A DNA stretch of 21,167 nucleotides, taken from assembly GCA_937983055.1 (NCBI GenBank), contig CALJLA010000233.1, positions 1 through 21,167 on the forward strand, written 5' to 3'. The notes beneath the pieces are model-generated. The model worked only from the letters and a program-made list of their open reading frames with translations. It made no database searches and was not told the origin of the DNA. Of the stretch, positions 14,709 to 21,167 are shown in pieces (position 1 is the first letter of the stretch; every line of letters starts with the position of its first letter). Both the position numbers and the translations under genes were made by a program. The stretch is from an uncultured Pseudomonadota bacterium (lineage in GTDB: Bacteria; Pseudomonadota; Gammaproteobacteria; Burkholderiales; Eutrophovitaceae).

Positions 14709-15203
14709 ATGAACCAGCATGGCTTCGAAATGATGGTTCGCGCCTTCTCGGCCGACCTGTTCCGCTTCGCCTACTGGCTGTGCCGCAATCGCTGGCAGGC
14801 GCAGGACCTGGTGCAGGAAACCTTTGCGGCCGCATGGAAAGGGCGCGACTCGCTGCGCGACGAGCGCGTCGCCAAGGCGTGGTTGTTCACCATCCTGCGC
14901 AACGAACATGTGCGCGTGTACCAGCGCAAGCAGCTGGAGATAGCCGATGCCGACCCGGAAGCGCTGCAGGTGGCGGTTGCCGGTGGCCAGGAGCGGGTCG
15001 AACTGGAAGAGTGTCTGCGCAAGCTGCCCGACACCTATCGCGAGCCGCTGATGCTGCAGGTACTCGGCGGATTCTCCGGCCGCGAGATCGCCGACATGCT
15101 GGGCATTTCCGAGCAGAACGTGATGACGCGGCTTACGCGCGCGCGCCAGGCGCTGCAGCGGATGAGCCAACCGCAGCCGGAATCGAAGGTGAAGGAGCTT
15201 TGA
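14709..15203 (+). CDS. ECF (RpoE-type) RNA polymerase sigma factor
   Basis: A 164-aa sigma-70 family protein of the extracytoplasmic-function group. Sigma region 2 covers about 8-72 (DLFRFAYWLCRNRWQAQDLV, then QETFAAAWKG and AWLFTILRNEHVR). Sigma region 4 covers about 100-150 (LPDTYREPLMLQ, GFSGREIADMLGISEQNVMT, RLTRARQAL), with region 3 absent. The start at 14709 is chosen for domain fit; the ribosome binding site is weak and the frame is open upstream to 14532. The 14582-14708 gap carries a small CACCGG/CCGGTG-like inverted repeat near 14679-14694. The anti-sigma gene follows after 2 nt. It should direct transcription from the three TGTAAGG-N16-TGTC elements. Confidence 0.93.
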   Translation: MNQHGFEMMVRAFSADLFRFAYWLCRNRWQAQDLVQETFAAAWKGRDSLRDERVAKAWLFTILRNEHVRVYQRKQLEIADADPEALQVAVAGGQERVELEECLRKLPDTYREPLMLQVLGGFSGREIADMLGISEQNVMTRLTRARQALQRMSQPQPESKVKEL

Positions 15204-15205
15204 GC

Positions 15206-15892
15206 ATGGACTGCCTGACCTACCGCAGACTGAAGCTGGCATCGCCGCACAGTTCGGATGCGGAAGCCGTCGCGCATGCCAACGACTGCGATGACTGCGC
15301 GGCGTTCACCCGGCAGCTCGAGGCGTTCGAGCAGGATCTGCACCGGGCGGCCTCCATCGACGTACCTGAGGGGCTCGCCGAGCAGATCATTTTGCGAAAT
15401 CGCCAGCCGCGCTGGTTCGAGCGCAAGCTCCTGGCGCTCGCAGCAACCGTCGTGCTTTCTTTCGCAGCGGTGCTGGGCTACAACGTCGTGTCCGAGCGCG
15501 ACGAGCTGGCGGGTGACCTGATTGCGCATGTGATCGCGGAACCCGAGGTGCTATCGGCCCGCGGCTCGATCGAGCAGGTCCGGTTCTCGGAGGCGCTGGC
15601 AGATTACGGTGCACGTCTCGAGCAGCCGATCGGCGAGGTTCGCTACCTCGGCGACTGCTTGATGAACGGCATCCGCGCCAAGCACATCCTGGTGCAGACG
15701 GCGCATGGGGAAGCCACCCTGCTGCTGATTCCCGAGCGCAGCGTCTCATTGAGCAAGCCGGTCTCCCGGAACGGATACTCGACGGTTATCATGCCCCTCA
15801 GGAAAGGAAGCCTGGGAATCGTGACCGAGACCCCTGAGCTCGCAACGCAGCTCGAGGGCCTGATCAGGAAGCACGTCAACCTGCGGAGCTGA
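15206..15892 (+). CDS. Membrane anti-sigma factor, DUF3379-like, with HX3CX2C motif
   Basis: A 228-aa protein starting 2 nt after the sigma factor stop, with AAGGAG upstream. The N-terminal cytoplasmic part contains H24-AND-C28-DD-C31, the HX3CX2C zinc anti-sigma pattern, then the DVPEGLAEQIILRN block typical of DUF3379 proteins found beside ECF sigma factors. One transmembrane segment spans about 74-94. The periplasmic remainder (about 95-228) contains a compact domain with ILVQTAHGEATLLLIPERS. It most likely binds the sigma factor at the membrane and releases it on an envelope, redox or metal signal. Which signal, and whether release is by proteolysis or by zinc/thiol chemistry, cannot be read here. 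Confidence 0.85.
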   Translation: MDCLTYRRLKLASPHSSDAEAVAHANDCDDCAAFTRQLEAFEQDLHRAASIDVPEGLAEQIILRNRQPRWFERKLLALAATVVLSFAAVLGYNVVSERDELAGDLIAHVIAEPEVLSARGSIEQVRFSEALADYGARLEQPIGEVRYLGDCLMNGIRAKHILVQTAHGEATLLLIPERSVSLSKPVSRNGYSTVIMPLRKGSLGIVTETPELATQLEGLIRKHVNLRS

Positions 15893-15924
15893 TCCGGGGT
15901 TCGCCAGAATATAGTTTCGACGCC

Positions 15925-15951
15925 TGTAAGGTTTCCGCTGCTGGCCGTGTC
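15925..15951 (+). promoter_or_regulatory. ECF sigma-type promoter, copy 3 (TGTAAGG-N16-TGTC)
   Basis: TGTAAGG at 15925-15931 and TGTC at 15948-15951 are separated by 16 nt, as in the other two copies. It lies between the anti-sigma gene and the bufferin gene and predicts a start near 15958. Confidence 0.75.
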
Positions 15952-15960
15952 CTCTCCTTA

Positions 15961-15982
15961 GGCGGGTGCATATGCGCCCGCC
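15961..15982 (+). promoter_or_regulatory. 5' leader hairpin of the bufferin transcript
   Basis: GGCGGG and CCCGCC pair around TGCATATGCG, whose inner bases are also palindromic. The hairpin would sit within the first few bases of the transcript from promoter copy 3 and about 20 nt before the GGAGGAG ribosome binding site. A stabilising 5' stem is the simplest role. Confidence 0.45.
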
Positions 15983-16014
15983 GTTCTGCAACCCAGGAGA
16001 ACGGAGGAGACCTC

Positions 16015-16272
16015 ATGAAAGCATCCGATCTGATCGTGCATTCCGCAGTCGCCGGCGTGCTGGCGCTCGGCCTGTCCGGCACCGCGATGGCGGCGAAGGA
16101 AGGCATGGAGAAATGCGCCGGCATCGTCAAGGCGGGCATGAACGACTGCGGTACCGCCAAGCACGACTGCGCAGGCAAAGCGAAGACCGACGGCGCCAAG
16201 GACGAGTGGGTGTATGTGCCCGAGGGCACCTGCAAGAAAATCGTCGGCGGCTCGCTCTACGCCAAAAAGTAA
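16015..16272 (+). CDS. bufA: Bufferin-type precursor peptide BufA (DUF2282)
   Basis: An 85-aa DUF2282 protein. A Sec signal peptide covers about 1-26 (VAGVLALGLSGTAMA). The mature peptide carries four cysteines (C34, C45, C52, C73) in the family contexts EKCAGIVKAGMNDC, HDCAG and PEGTCKKIVGG. Bufferins are ribosomally made, copper-binding peptides whose cysteines are modified by an MNIO enzyme (DUF692) with help from a DUF2063 partner, then exported to the periplasm to bind excess copper. All three genes occur here in the usual order. GGAGGAG precedes the start. Promoter copy 3 places the gene under the ECF sigma factor encoded just upstream. Confidence 0.9.
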   Translation: MKASDLIVHSAVAGVLALGLSGTAMAAKEGMEKCAGIVKAGMNDCGTAKHDCAGKAKTDGAKDEWVYVPEGTCKKIVGGSLYAKK

Positions 16273-16297
16273 TCCAGCGTCACGGGGTCCCGCCAGC

Positions 16298-17159
16298 ATG
16301 CCGGCCAATCCACAGCATCTTGCCGTGCATGGCGCCGGCATCGGCTGGCGGGCGCCCCATTACCGCGCCCTGCTCGAGCGCAAGCCAGCGCTGGGCTTCA
16401 TCGAGGTTCACAGCGAGAATTTTTTCGGCGACGGCGGGCAGCCGCACGTGTTTCTCGCGCAGGCGCGGGCGCACTATCCGCTCAGTCTGCACGGGGTGGG
16501 GCTGTCGCTCGGCTCGACCGACCCGCTCGACGCCCGCCATCTCGAATCGCTACGGCGGCTGATCGACCGATACGCGCCGGCGCTGGTCTCCGAGCATCTG
16601 TGCTGGTGCTCGACCGGCGGCCGGCACGCCAACGAGCTGCTGCCGCTGCCGCTGACCGAGGAGGCGCTGGCACATGTGTGCGCCGGCTGATGTCGTCTAG
16701 GCCATCCACGAGGCGCAGGAGCGCCTCGGCCACCGCCTCCTCGTAGAGAACGTCTCGGCGTATGTGCGCTTTCGCCACTCCACCATCCCGGAATGGGAGT
16801 TCTTTGCCGAGGTCAGCCGCCGCACCGGGTGCGGCCTGCTGCTCGACGTGAACAACGTGTACGTGAACGCCGTGAACCAGCAGTTCGATGCGCGCGCCTA
16901 CATCGACGCACTGCCGGCGGACGCGGTCGAGGAAATCCATCTCGCCGGCTTCGACGAGGCCGGCGGCTGCCTGATCGACACGCACGGCCGGGCCGTGCTG
17001 GCGGAAGTGTGGGCCCTGTACCGTCACGCCGTGCAGCGCCTCGGCGCGCGCCCCACCCTGATCGAATGGGACAACGACCTGCCCCCGCTGCCTGAGCTGC
17101 TGGCCGAGGCCGACAAGGCGCGCGAGATATTGGCTCATGAGCCCGCAGCGACTGCCTGA
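16298..17159 (+). pseudogene. bufB: MNIO-family maturase BufB (DUF692), interrupted by a 16-nt insertion
   Basis: Two frames together encode a nearly full-length DUF692 protein of about 280 residues. Frame one (16298-16684) gives FIEVHSENFF, PLSLHGVGLSLGS, SEHLCWCS and EEALAHVCA. The other frame (from 16701) gives AIHEAQERLGHRLLVENVSA, LLLDVNNVYVNAVN, EIHLAGFDEAG, DTHGRAVLAEVWALY and TLIEWDNDLP, all typical iron-ligand and fold motifs. Between them the 16 nt at 16685-16700 shift the frame and add a TGA (16688-16690) in the first frame and a TAG (16698-16700) in the second. Removing exactly these bases restores one frame and, as far as I recall the family, the normal spacing. As written, the enzyme is not made in one piece. 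The end overlaps the bufC start by 23 nt. The start has a weak ribosome binding site. Confidence 0.85.
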
Positions 17160-17904
17160 TCTGCAAGCCGAGTTCATCGGCTGCCTGTTCGAAGGCGACG
17201 CCGTGCCGCGCGCGCTCGTCGCCGAAGACGCGGAGCGGTTTTCGATCTACCGCGCCACCATCGAGCGCAACCTGTGCGGCGCCCTGCGCGCGGTGTATCC
17301 GGTCGTCGCCAGGCTCACCGGCCAGGGCTTCTTCGACCAGGCCGCCCGTCGCCACATGCGTGCGCGCGCCTCGACGAGCGGCGATCTGCATCGCTACGGG
17401 CACGACTTTGCCGACACGCTGGCCGCGCTGCCTGCGCTTTCGGCGCTGCCCTATATCGCCGATGTCGCCCGGCTGGAATGGCTGTGGCACGAGGCCTTTC
17501 ATGCGGCCGATGCCGCCGCAGCGGATCTCGCCCGCCTCGCGGACACGCCGGCCTCGTTGTGGCCCGCGCTGCGGCTTGCGTTGCACCCCGCCTCCCGGCT
17601 GCTGCACTCGCCGTATCCGGTGCTGCGCATCTGGGCGGCGAACCAGGAGGGCGCCCCGCAAGAGGGGCGTGTCAGTCTCGACGCCGGTGAGTCGCGGATC
17701 TTGGTCTGCCGTCAGGCCGACCAAGTGGTGCTCGCCGAACTGGGCGCGGGCGAGTATCGCCTGCTGGAAGCGGCACTGCGCGGTGAGCGCCTGGCCGATG
17801 CCCTCGGCGCAGCGCTCACCGCCGAGCCTGGGTTCGACGCCGGCGCGGCCCTGCGCAGGCTGGTGGCGATGCAGGCAATCGCCGACTTCCACGCCGATTC
17901 CTAG
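17137..17904 (+). CDS. bufC: BufC/HvfC-type DUF2063 partner of the MNIO enzyme
   Basis: A 255-aa protein with the DUF2063 N-terminal domain (about 5-95: LQAEFIGCLFEG, RFSIYRATIERNLCGALRAV, YPVVARLTGQGFF). A C-terminal domain follows that in related proteins binds and presents the precursor peptide to the MNIO enzyme (YIADVARLEWLWHEAFHA, LHPASRLLHSPYPVLRIW). It overlaps the end of bufB by 23 nt, which fits translational coupling in a maturation operon. No DoxX-type bufD gene follows. The open frame is intact even though bufB is interrupted. A possible GC-rich hairpin follows the stop at about 17917-17942. Confidence 0.88.
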   Translation: MSPQRLPDLQAEFIGCLFEGDAVPRALVAEDAERFSIYRATIERNLCGALRAVYPVVARLTGQGFFDQAARRHMRARASTSGDLHRYGHDFADTLAALPALSALPYIADVARLEWLWHEAFHAADAAAADLARLADTPASLWPALRLALHPASRLLHSPYPVLRIWAANQEGAPQEGRVSLDAGESRILVCRQADQVVLAELGAGEYRLLEAALRGERLADALGAALTAEPGFDAGAALRRLVAMQAIADFHADS

Positions 17905-17968
17905 CGGTTCGTGGTCGCTCGCGCGGCGCGCCGCCGCCGCGACACTCGGAAATCCCCGGCAAAGCGGC

Positions 17969-17974
17969 TAAAAT
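17969..17974 (+). promoter_or_regulatory. Possible -10 element of the gene at 18049
   Basis: TAAAAT stands out in a G+C-rich stretch 75 nt before the start codon. The -35 position (TCGGAA at 17 nt) is poor. Confidence 0.35.
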
Positions 17975-18048
17975 GCCCCCCTTCTCCGTATCGCCGGCCC
18001 TTGCCTGCCCATCGGCACCGGCGACTGGCACGGGACAGGGAGCCTGAC

Positions 18049-18600
18049 ATGCGAGTCGAAGTACATGTTCACGGGACCATTCTGCTCAAGGCAGGCACCA
18101 CCAGCGCGCAGATCGAAACCGCGCTGCGTCCCTGGCTGGAGTACATCGACGAGGACAACCTGGCCGATGCACGCAGCGTGCACCCGGACGAGCCGGGCAT
18201 CGTGTTCGATCGCCGCCGACGGGTGCTCGACGTCTGCTGGACCGGCGATGTCGGCCGCAGTTTTCGCCAGATTCTGGCTGAGGCGTTCGACGAGCTGAAC
18301 CGCTTCTGCGAGGAAGCCGCCTCGCTCGACATCACCTACTATCACGAGGACGGCCGCGACGAGTTCGACGTGATGTTCGTCGGGCCCAGCGCCGAGGCGA
18401 TCCACCAGGCCCAGCGCGCCCGCATGATGGAAGACCTTCAGCACCTGTTGTCGCGCCAGTTCAGCGACGGCGATTCGGCGCAGGTGCTGGCCCTGGTCAA
18501 CGAGCTGTTCGAGCGCAACTGGCAGTCGCAGAAAGGCGGCGGCGAGACCTCGTCGGCGGAGCCCGCCGACGTCGTGCCGGCACGCAAACAGCTGCACTGA
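18049..18600 (+). CDS. Conserved protein of unknown function (resembles DUF6806-type betaproteobacterial proteins)
   Basis: A 183-aa soluble protein with no signal peptide or membrane segment. It starts at 18049 (MRVEVHVHGTILLKAG) after AGGGAG at 7-nt spacing. An alpha/beta half (1-120) contains YIDEDNLADARS, EPGIVFDRRRRVLDVCWTGD and ITYYHEDGRDEFDVMFVGPS. A helical tail holds EDLQHLLSRQFSDGD and ALVNELFERNW. I recall a family in Burkholderiales with nearly this pattern, annotated only as a domain of unknown function, but the name is from memory. It stands alone, 145 nt after bufC and 131 nt before a hydrolase gene; those gaps hold no other feature I can support. No function is proposed. Confidence 0.8.
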   Translation: MRVEVHVHGTILLKAGTTSAQIETALRPWLEYIDEDNLADARSVHPDEPGIVFDRRRRVLDVCWTGDVGRSFRQILAEAFDELNRFCEEAASLDITYYHEDGRDEFDVMFVGPSAEAIHQAQRARMMEDLQHLLSRQFSDGDSAQVLALVNELFERNWQSQKGGGETSSAEPADVVPARKQLH

Positions 18601-18731
18601 GCGCATCGGCCGCGCTCGGCGAAGCACCGTCGTGGACCACCGTTAAAGCCTGCAGACGCGGCCCGGTGCCCGCCTGCGGTCCGACAATAACAGGCCGGCA
18701 CGACCGGCCCATCCAGCCTGGGAGGACAAGC

Positions 18732-19994
18732 ATGAACCCGATGTGCCGCGCGATCGCCGTGGTCGCCCTGCTGTTGCCGGCGCTGGCCGCAGCCGCGCCG
18801 CTGCCCGCTGCGACGCCGGAGGATGTCGGCGTATCAAGCCAGCGCCTGCAGCGCCTGACCGACACCTTGCAGCAGGCGGTGGACAGCGGCGAACTGCCCG
18901 GCGTGGTGGTGATGCTGGCGCGCGGCGGAAAGCAGTTCTACTCGAAAACCGTCGGCTGGCAGGACAAGGTCGGCGGCATACCGATGCGCGAGGATTCGAT
19001 CTTCCGCATCTACTCGATGACAAAGCCGCTGGTCAGCGTCGCCGCGATGATGCTGGTGGAAGAGGGACGAATCGGCCTGCACGAGCCGGTCGCCAAGTAC
19101 ATCCCGGAATTCGCGACGATGAATGTCGGCATCGACGCCACCGACGCCGGCGGCAACCCGACGCTCACGCTGGTGCCAGCCAGGCGCCAGATCACCATTC
19201 AGGACCTGTTGCGCCACACCTCCGGCCTCACCTACGGCGCTTTCGTGCAGAGCACCGGCGTACAGCGCGCCTACAAGGACGCAGGCATCTGGTCCCAGCA
19301 CTGGGTGCTGGCGGATTTCGCGCGCGCGCTGGCGAAGCTGCCGTTGCAGTATGAGCCGGGCACCACCTGGGAGTACGGCCACTCCACCGACGTTCTTGGG
19401 CGGGTGGTCGAGGTCGCCTCGGGACAGACGCTGGACCGCTTTCTCGCCCGCCGCATATTCGCCCCGCTCGGCATGGCCGACACCGCGTTCGACGTAGCGC
19501 CCGCGAAGCAGTCGCGTCTCGCCGAGCCGATGCCGGACAAGTACACCGGCAAGACGCCCGAGTTGATCGACGTACGCAAGCCGGCAACGTTCTTTGCCGG
19601 CGGCCACGGCCTCACTTCCACCGCGGGCGACTACCTTCGATTCGTGCAGGCGATGCTCAACGGCGGCGAGCTCGACGGCGCGCGCATCCTCGGTCCGCGT
19701 ACCGTGCAGTTCCTGTCGTCGAACCATCTGCACGCCGGCATCGCGCCCGGCACCAACTTCATCGCCGGCCCGGGCTATGGCTTTGGCCTCGGCTTCGCCA
19801 CCCGGCTCGAGAACGGCCAGTCGGAGTGGCCGGGGTCGGTCGGCGAGTACTACTGGGGCGGCTACGCGGGCACCTACTTCTGGATCGATCCGCAGGAAAG
19901 CCTGGTAGCGGTGCTGATGTCCCAGGAGCCGGTGCGCCGCCAGCACTACCGGGTACTGTTGCGCGCACTGGTCTATCAGGCCATCATCGAATGA
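18732..19994 (+). CDS. Secreted serine hydrolase, class C beta-lactamase/EstB-like fold
   Basis: A 420-aa protein with a Sec signal peptide (1-22, AVVALLLPALAAAA). It has the S-x-x-K nucleophile motif in YSMTK (S95, K98), a Tyr motif in WEYGHSTDVLG (Y215) and a late WGGYAG block corresponding to the third motif of this fold. Blocks LLRHTSGLTYG and GGHGLTSTAGDYLRF are usual in this family. Such proteins act as esterases, D-amino-acid amidases or penicillin-binding-like enzymes; the YGHS motif in place of YxN and WGG in place of KTG point to esterase-like members, not a true beta-lactamase. GGGAGGACAAG precedes the start. The next gene begins 55 nt later across a hairpin. Confidence 0.88.
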   Translation: MNPMCRAIAVVALLLPALAAAAPLPAATPEDVGVSSQRLQRLTDTLQQAVDSGELPGVVVMLARGGKQFYSKTVGWQDKVGGIPMREDSIFRIYSMTKPLVSVAAMMLVEEGRIGLHEPVAKYIPEFATMNVGIDATDAGGNPTLTLVPARRQITIQDLLRHTSGLTYGAFVQSTGVQRAYKDAGIWSQHWVLADFARALAKLPLQYEPGTTWEYGHSTDVLGRVVEVASGQTLDRFLARRIFAPLGMADTAFDVAPAKQSRLAEPMPDKYTGKTPELIDVRKPATFFAGGHGLTSTAGDYLRFVQAMLNGGELDGARILGPRTVQFLSSNHLHAGIAPGTNFIAGPGYGFGLGFATRLENGQSEWPGSVGEYYWGGYAGTYFWIDPQESLVAVLMSQEPVRRQHYRVLLRALVYQAIIE

Positions 19995-20000
19995 CACGAC

Positions 20001-20029
20001 GCCGCGCGCACGGATCCGCTGCGCGCGGC
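20001..20029 (+). terminator. GC-rich hairpin after the serine hydrolase gene
   Basis: GCCGCGCGCA and TGCGCGCGGC form a perfect 10-bp stem with a 9-nt loop, right after the hydrolase stop codon. There is no U-tract. It may be a weak or Rho-assisted terminator, or a stabilising element. Confidence 0.4.
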
Positions 20030-20049
20030 ACCAACCCGCGAGGCCTGAC

Positions 20050-20673
20050 ATGCGATGCATCCTCGGCCCACGCTGGCTGCCCGCCCTGCTGAGTGCCGCG
20101 CTCCTGGTGCTGGCTGGCCCGTCGCCGGCGCAGGAGCTGGCCCGGCGCGAAGCAGTGCTGCTGGTGGCACATCCCGACATGCCCGATCCGCGCTTTGCCG
20201 AAACGGTGGTGCTGGTGTCCTACCCGCCGGACAGCGGCCCGATGGGCGTGGTGCTCAACCGCCCGGGTCCTCTCGAACTGCGCGCGCTGTGGCCCGATCG
20301 CGAAGATCGCCAGGGCCGCACCGACCGGATTGATTTTGGCGGCCCGGTGGAGCCGGATGGACTCCTGTTCGTGTTCCGGATGTCGCCGCCGCCGGAGCGC
20401 GCGGTGTGGATTACCGGCGACATCTACTTCAGCGGCGACGGCGAAATCCTGAACCGGTTGCTGGCACTTCCGGAGCCGCCGTCCGATCAGCGCTTCTTCG
20501 CCGGGTTCGCCGGCTGGGCCGAAGGCCAGCTCGAATTCGAGATCGCCGAGGGCGTGTGGTACGTGCTGCCGCCGGATCCCCGCGTGATCTTCGAGATGGA
20601 CGCGCTGCAAATGTGGCGGCGCCTGCTCGAACGCGCGACCCTGCCGCGCGCGTCGGCGCGCGCCGGGCGCTGA
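20050..20673 (+). CDS. YqgE/AlgH-family (UPF0301) protein with an N-terminal signal peptide
   Basis: A 207-aa protein. Residues about 30-190 match the AlgH/YqgE fold: VLLVAHPDMPDPRFAETVVL, then PMGVVLNRP, FGGPVEPDGLLFVF, and FFAGFAGWAEGQLEFEI near the end. Unlike ordinary cytoplasmic AlgH, residues 1-28 form a signal peptide (LPALLSAALLVLAGPSPAQ), so this version should act in the periplasm. Molecular function is not established for the family. The SDR gene starts 40 nt after its stop, so the two may be co-transcribed. The last 10 residues are Arg/Ala-rich and encoded by a GCGCGC-rich stretch. Confidence 0.85.
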   Translation: MRCILGPRWLPALLSAALLVLAGPSPAQELARREAVLLVAHPDMPDPRFAETVVLVSYPPDSGPMGVVLNRPGPLELRALWPDREDRQGRTDRIDFGGPVEPDGLLFVFRMSPPPERAVWITGDIYFSGDGEILNRLLALPEPPSDQRFFAGFAGWAEGQLEFEIAEGVWYVLPPDPRVIFEMDALQMWRRLLERATLPRASARAGR

Positions 20674-20713
20674 CGCCGCTGCGCAGGTTTCGTTGTCGTC
20701 TCAAGGAGGAAGC

Positions 20714-21167
20714 GTGGAAGACAGTCTTTTCTCGGTGAAAGACCAGGTTGTACTGGTGTCTGGCGGAAGCCGCGGCATCGGCCGCGCGCTGGCCGCAGGC
20801 TTCGCTGCTCGCGACGCCCAGGTGGTGATCGCCGGCCGCGAGCAGGCCTCGCTCGATAAGACCGCGCAGGAGATCTCCACCGGCGCCAAACCGGTAAAAG
20901 CTGTTGTGTGCGACGTTTCGAGCCCGCAGGACATTCAGCGACTGGTCGAAGAGACGATCGGCGCATTCGGCCGCATCGATACCCTGCTCAACGTGGCCGG
21001 CGTCAACAAGCGCATGAAGATCGAGAACTACACGCCGGAAGACTACGACTGGATCGTGAACATCAACCAGCGCGGCGCCTTTCTGCTGGCCCAGGCGGCG
21101 GGCCGTCACATGATCAAGCGCGGCAGCGGCTGCATCGTCAACGTCGATTCGCTCAACACCTACGCAC
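20714..21167 (+). CDS. Short-chain dehydrogenase/reductase, N-terminal part (runs off the window)
   Basis: The first 151 codons of a classical SDR. A GTG start at 20714 follows a strong AAGGAGGA and gives MEDSLFSVKDQ. The cofactor motif is SGGSRGIG (16-23), then VIAGRE with an Arg favouring NADP or relaxed cofactor use. CDVSSPQDI, LLNVAGVNK (the NAG-type motif) and IVNVDSLNTYA with a likely catalytic Ser follow. The YxxxK motif lies beyond the window. The overall pattern is like gluconate/deoxygluconate dehydrogenases and other 3-oxoacyl reductase-like SDRs; the substrate cannot be assigned. Confidence 0.9.
   Translation, partial: MEDSLFSVKDQVVLVSGGSRGIGRALAAGFAARDAQVVIAGREQASLDKTAQEISTGAKPVKAVVCDVSSPQDIQRLVEETIGAFGRIDTLLNVAGVNKRMKIENYTPEDYDWIVNINQRGAFLLAQAAGRHMIKRGSGCIVNVDSLNTYA

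Noticed and set aside
14325..15242. A minus-strand open frame over the sigma factor genes
   Set aside because: The plus strand encodes clear sigma region 2 and 4 motifs; the antisense product is Arg/His-rich without a domain.
16691..16700. Programmed frameshift or stop readthrough in bufB
   Set aside because: No slippery heptamer is present, and both frames carry a stop within the same 16-nt segment, so a single recoding event would not restore the protein; an insertion explains it more simply.

Overview
The window looks like a chromosomal segment of a G+C-rich proteobacterium, most likely a betaproteobacterium of the Burkholderiales/Rhodocyclales type. This rests on a sigma-54/NasT-controlled nitrate assimilation operon, glutathione metabolism with a KefC-type antiporter, and a small conserved protein family I associate with betaproteobacteria. 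No tRNA, rRNA, CRISPR array, transposase or phage gene was seen.

Layout. (1) 1-2481, minus strand: nitrate assimilation. It holds the start of the molybdopterin nitrate reductase (nasA), a Tat-exported NrtA-like nitrate-binding protein, a leader with a sigma-54 promoter, hairpins and an intrinsic terminator, and the ANTAR antiterminator gene nasT. (2) 2685-3035, plus strand: a small secreted protein with three copies of a D-L-M-R-D-W repeat. (3) 3086-6997, minus strand: two glutathione S-transferases, a type II haloacid dehalogenase-like hydrolase, a TetR regulator with a clear palindromic operator, and a PRISE-like enone reductase. Glutathione reductase (gor) is divergent at 7068-8438. (4) 8439-8984: a gene-free stretch with degenerate CACCAAGG-type repeats, including a 40-nt inverted pair. 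(5) 8985-12671, plus strand: an Nramp-fold transporter with an atypical binding site, RidA, a terminator, and a KefB/KefC-type antiporter.

(6) 12759-17904, plus strand, is the most interesting part. Three transcription units each begin with the same two-block element, TGTAAGG-N16-TGTC, which looks like an ECF sigma-factor promoter. The first drives a 90-aa secreted protein followed by a YaeF/YiiX-type papain-like amidase. The second drives an 84-aa paralogue of that secreted protein, then an ECF sigma factor and its membrane anti-sigma factor. The third drives a bufferin (DUF2282, BufA) copper-peptide cluster with the MNIO maturase BufB (DUF692) and its partner BufC (DUF2063). The likely picture is one autoregulated envelope or metal-stress regulon that joins a known RiPP system to an apparently undescribed family of small secreted proteins. 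The bufB gene carries a 16-nt insertion that brings in stop codons, so the maturase appears broken as assembled.

(7) 18049-21167, plus strand: a conserved protein of unknown function, a secreted beta-lactamase-fold serine hydrolase, an AlgH/YqgE-like protein with a signal peptide, and the start of an SDR oxidoreductase running off the end.
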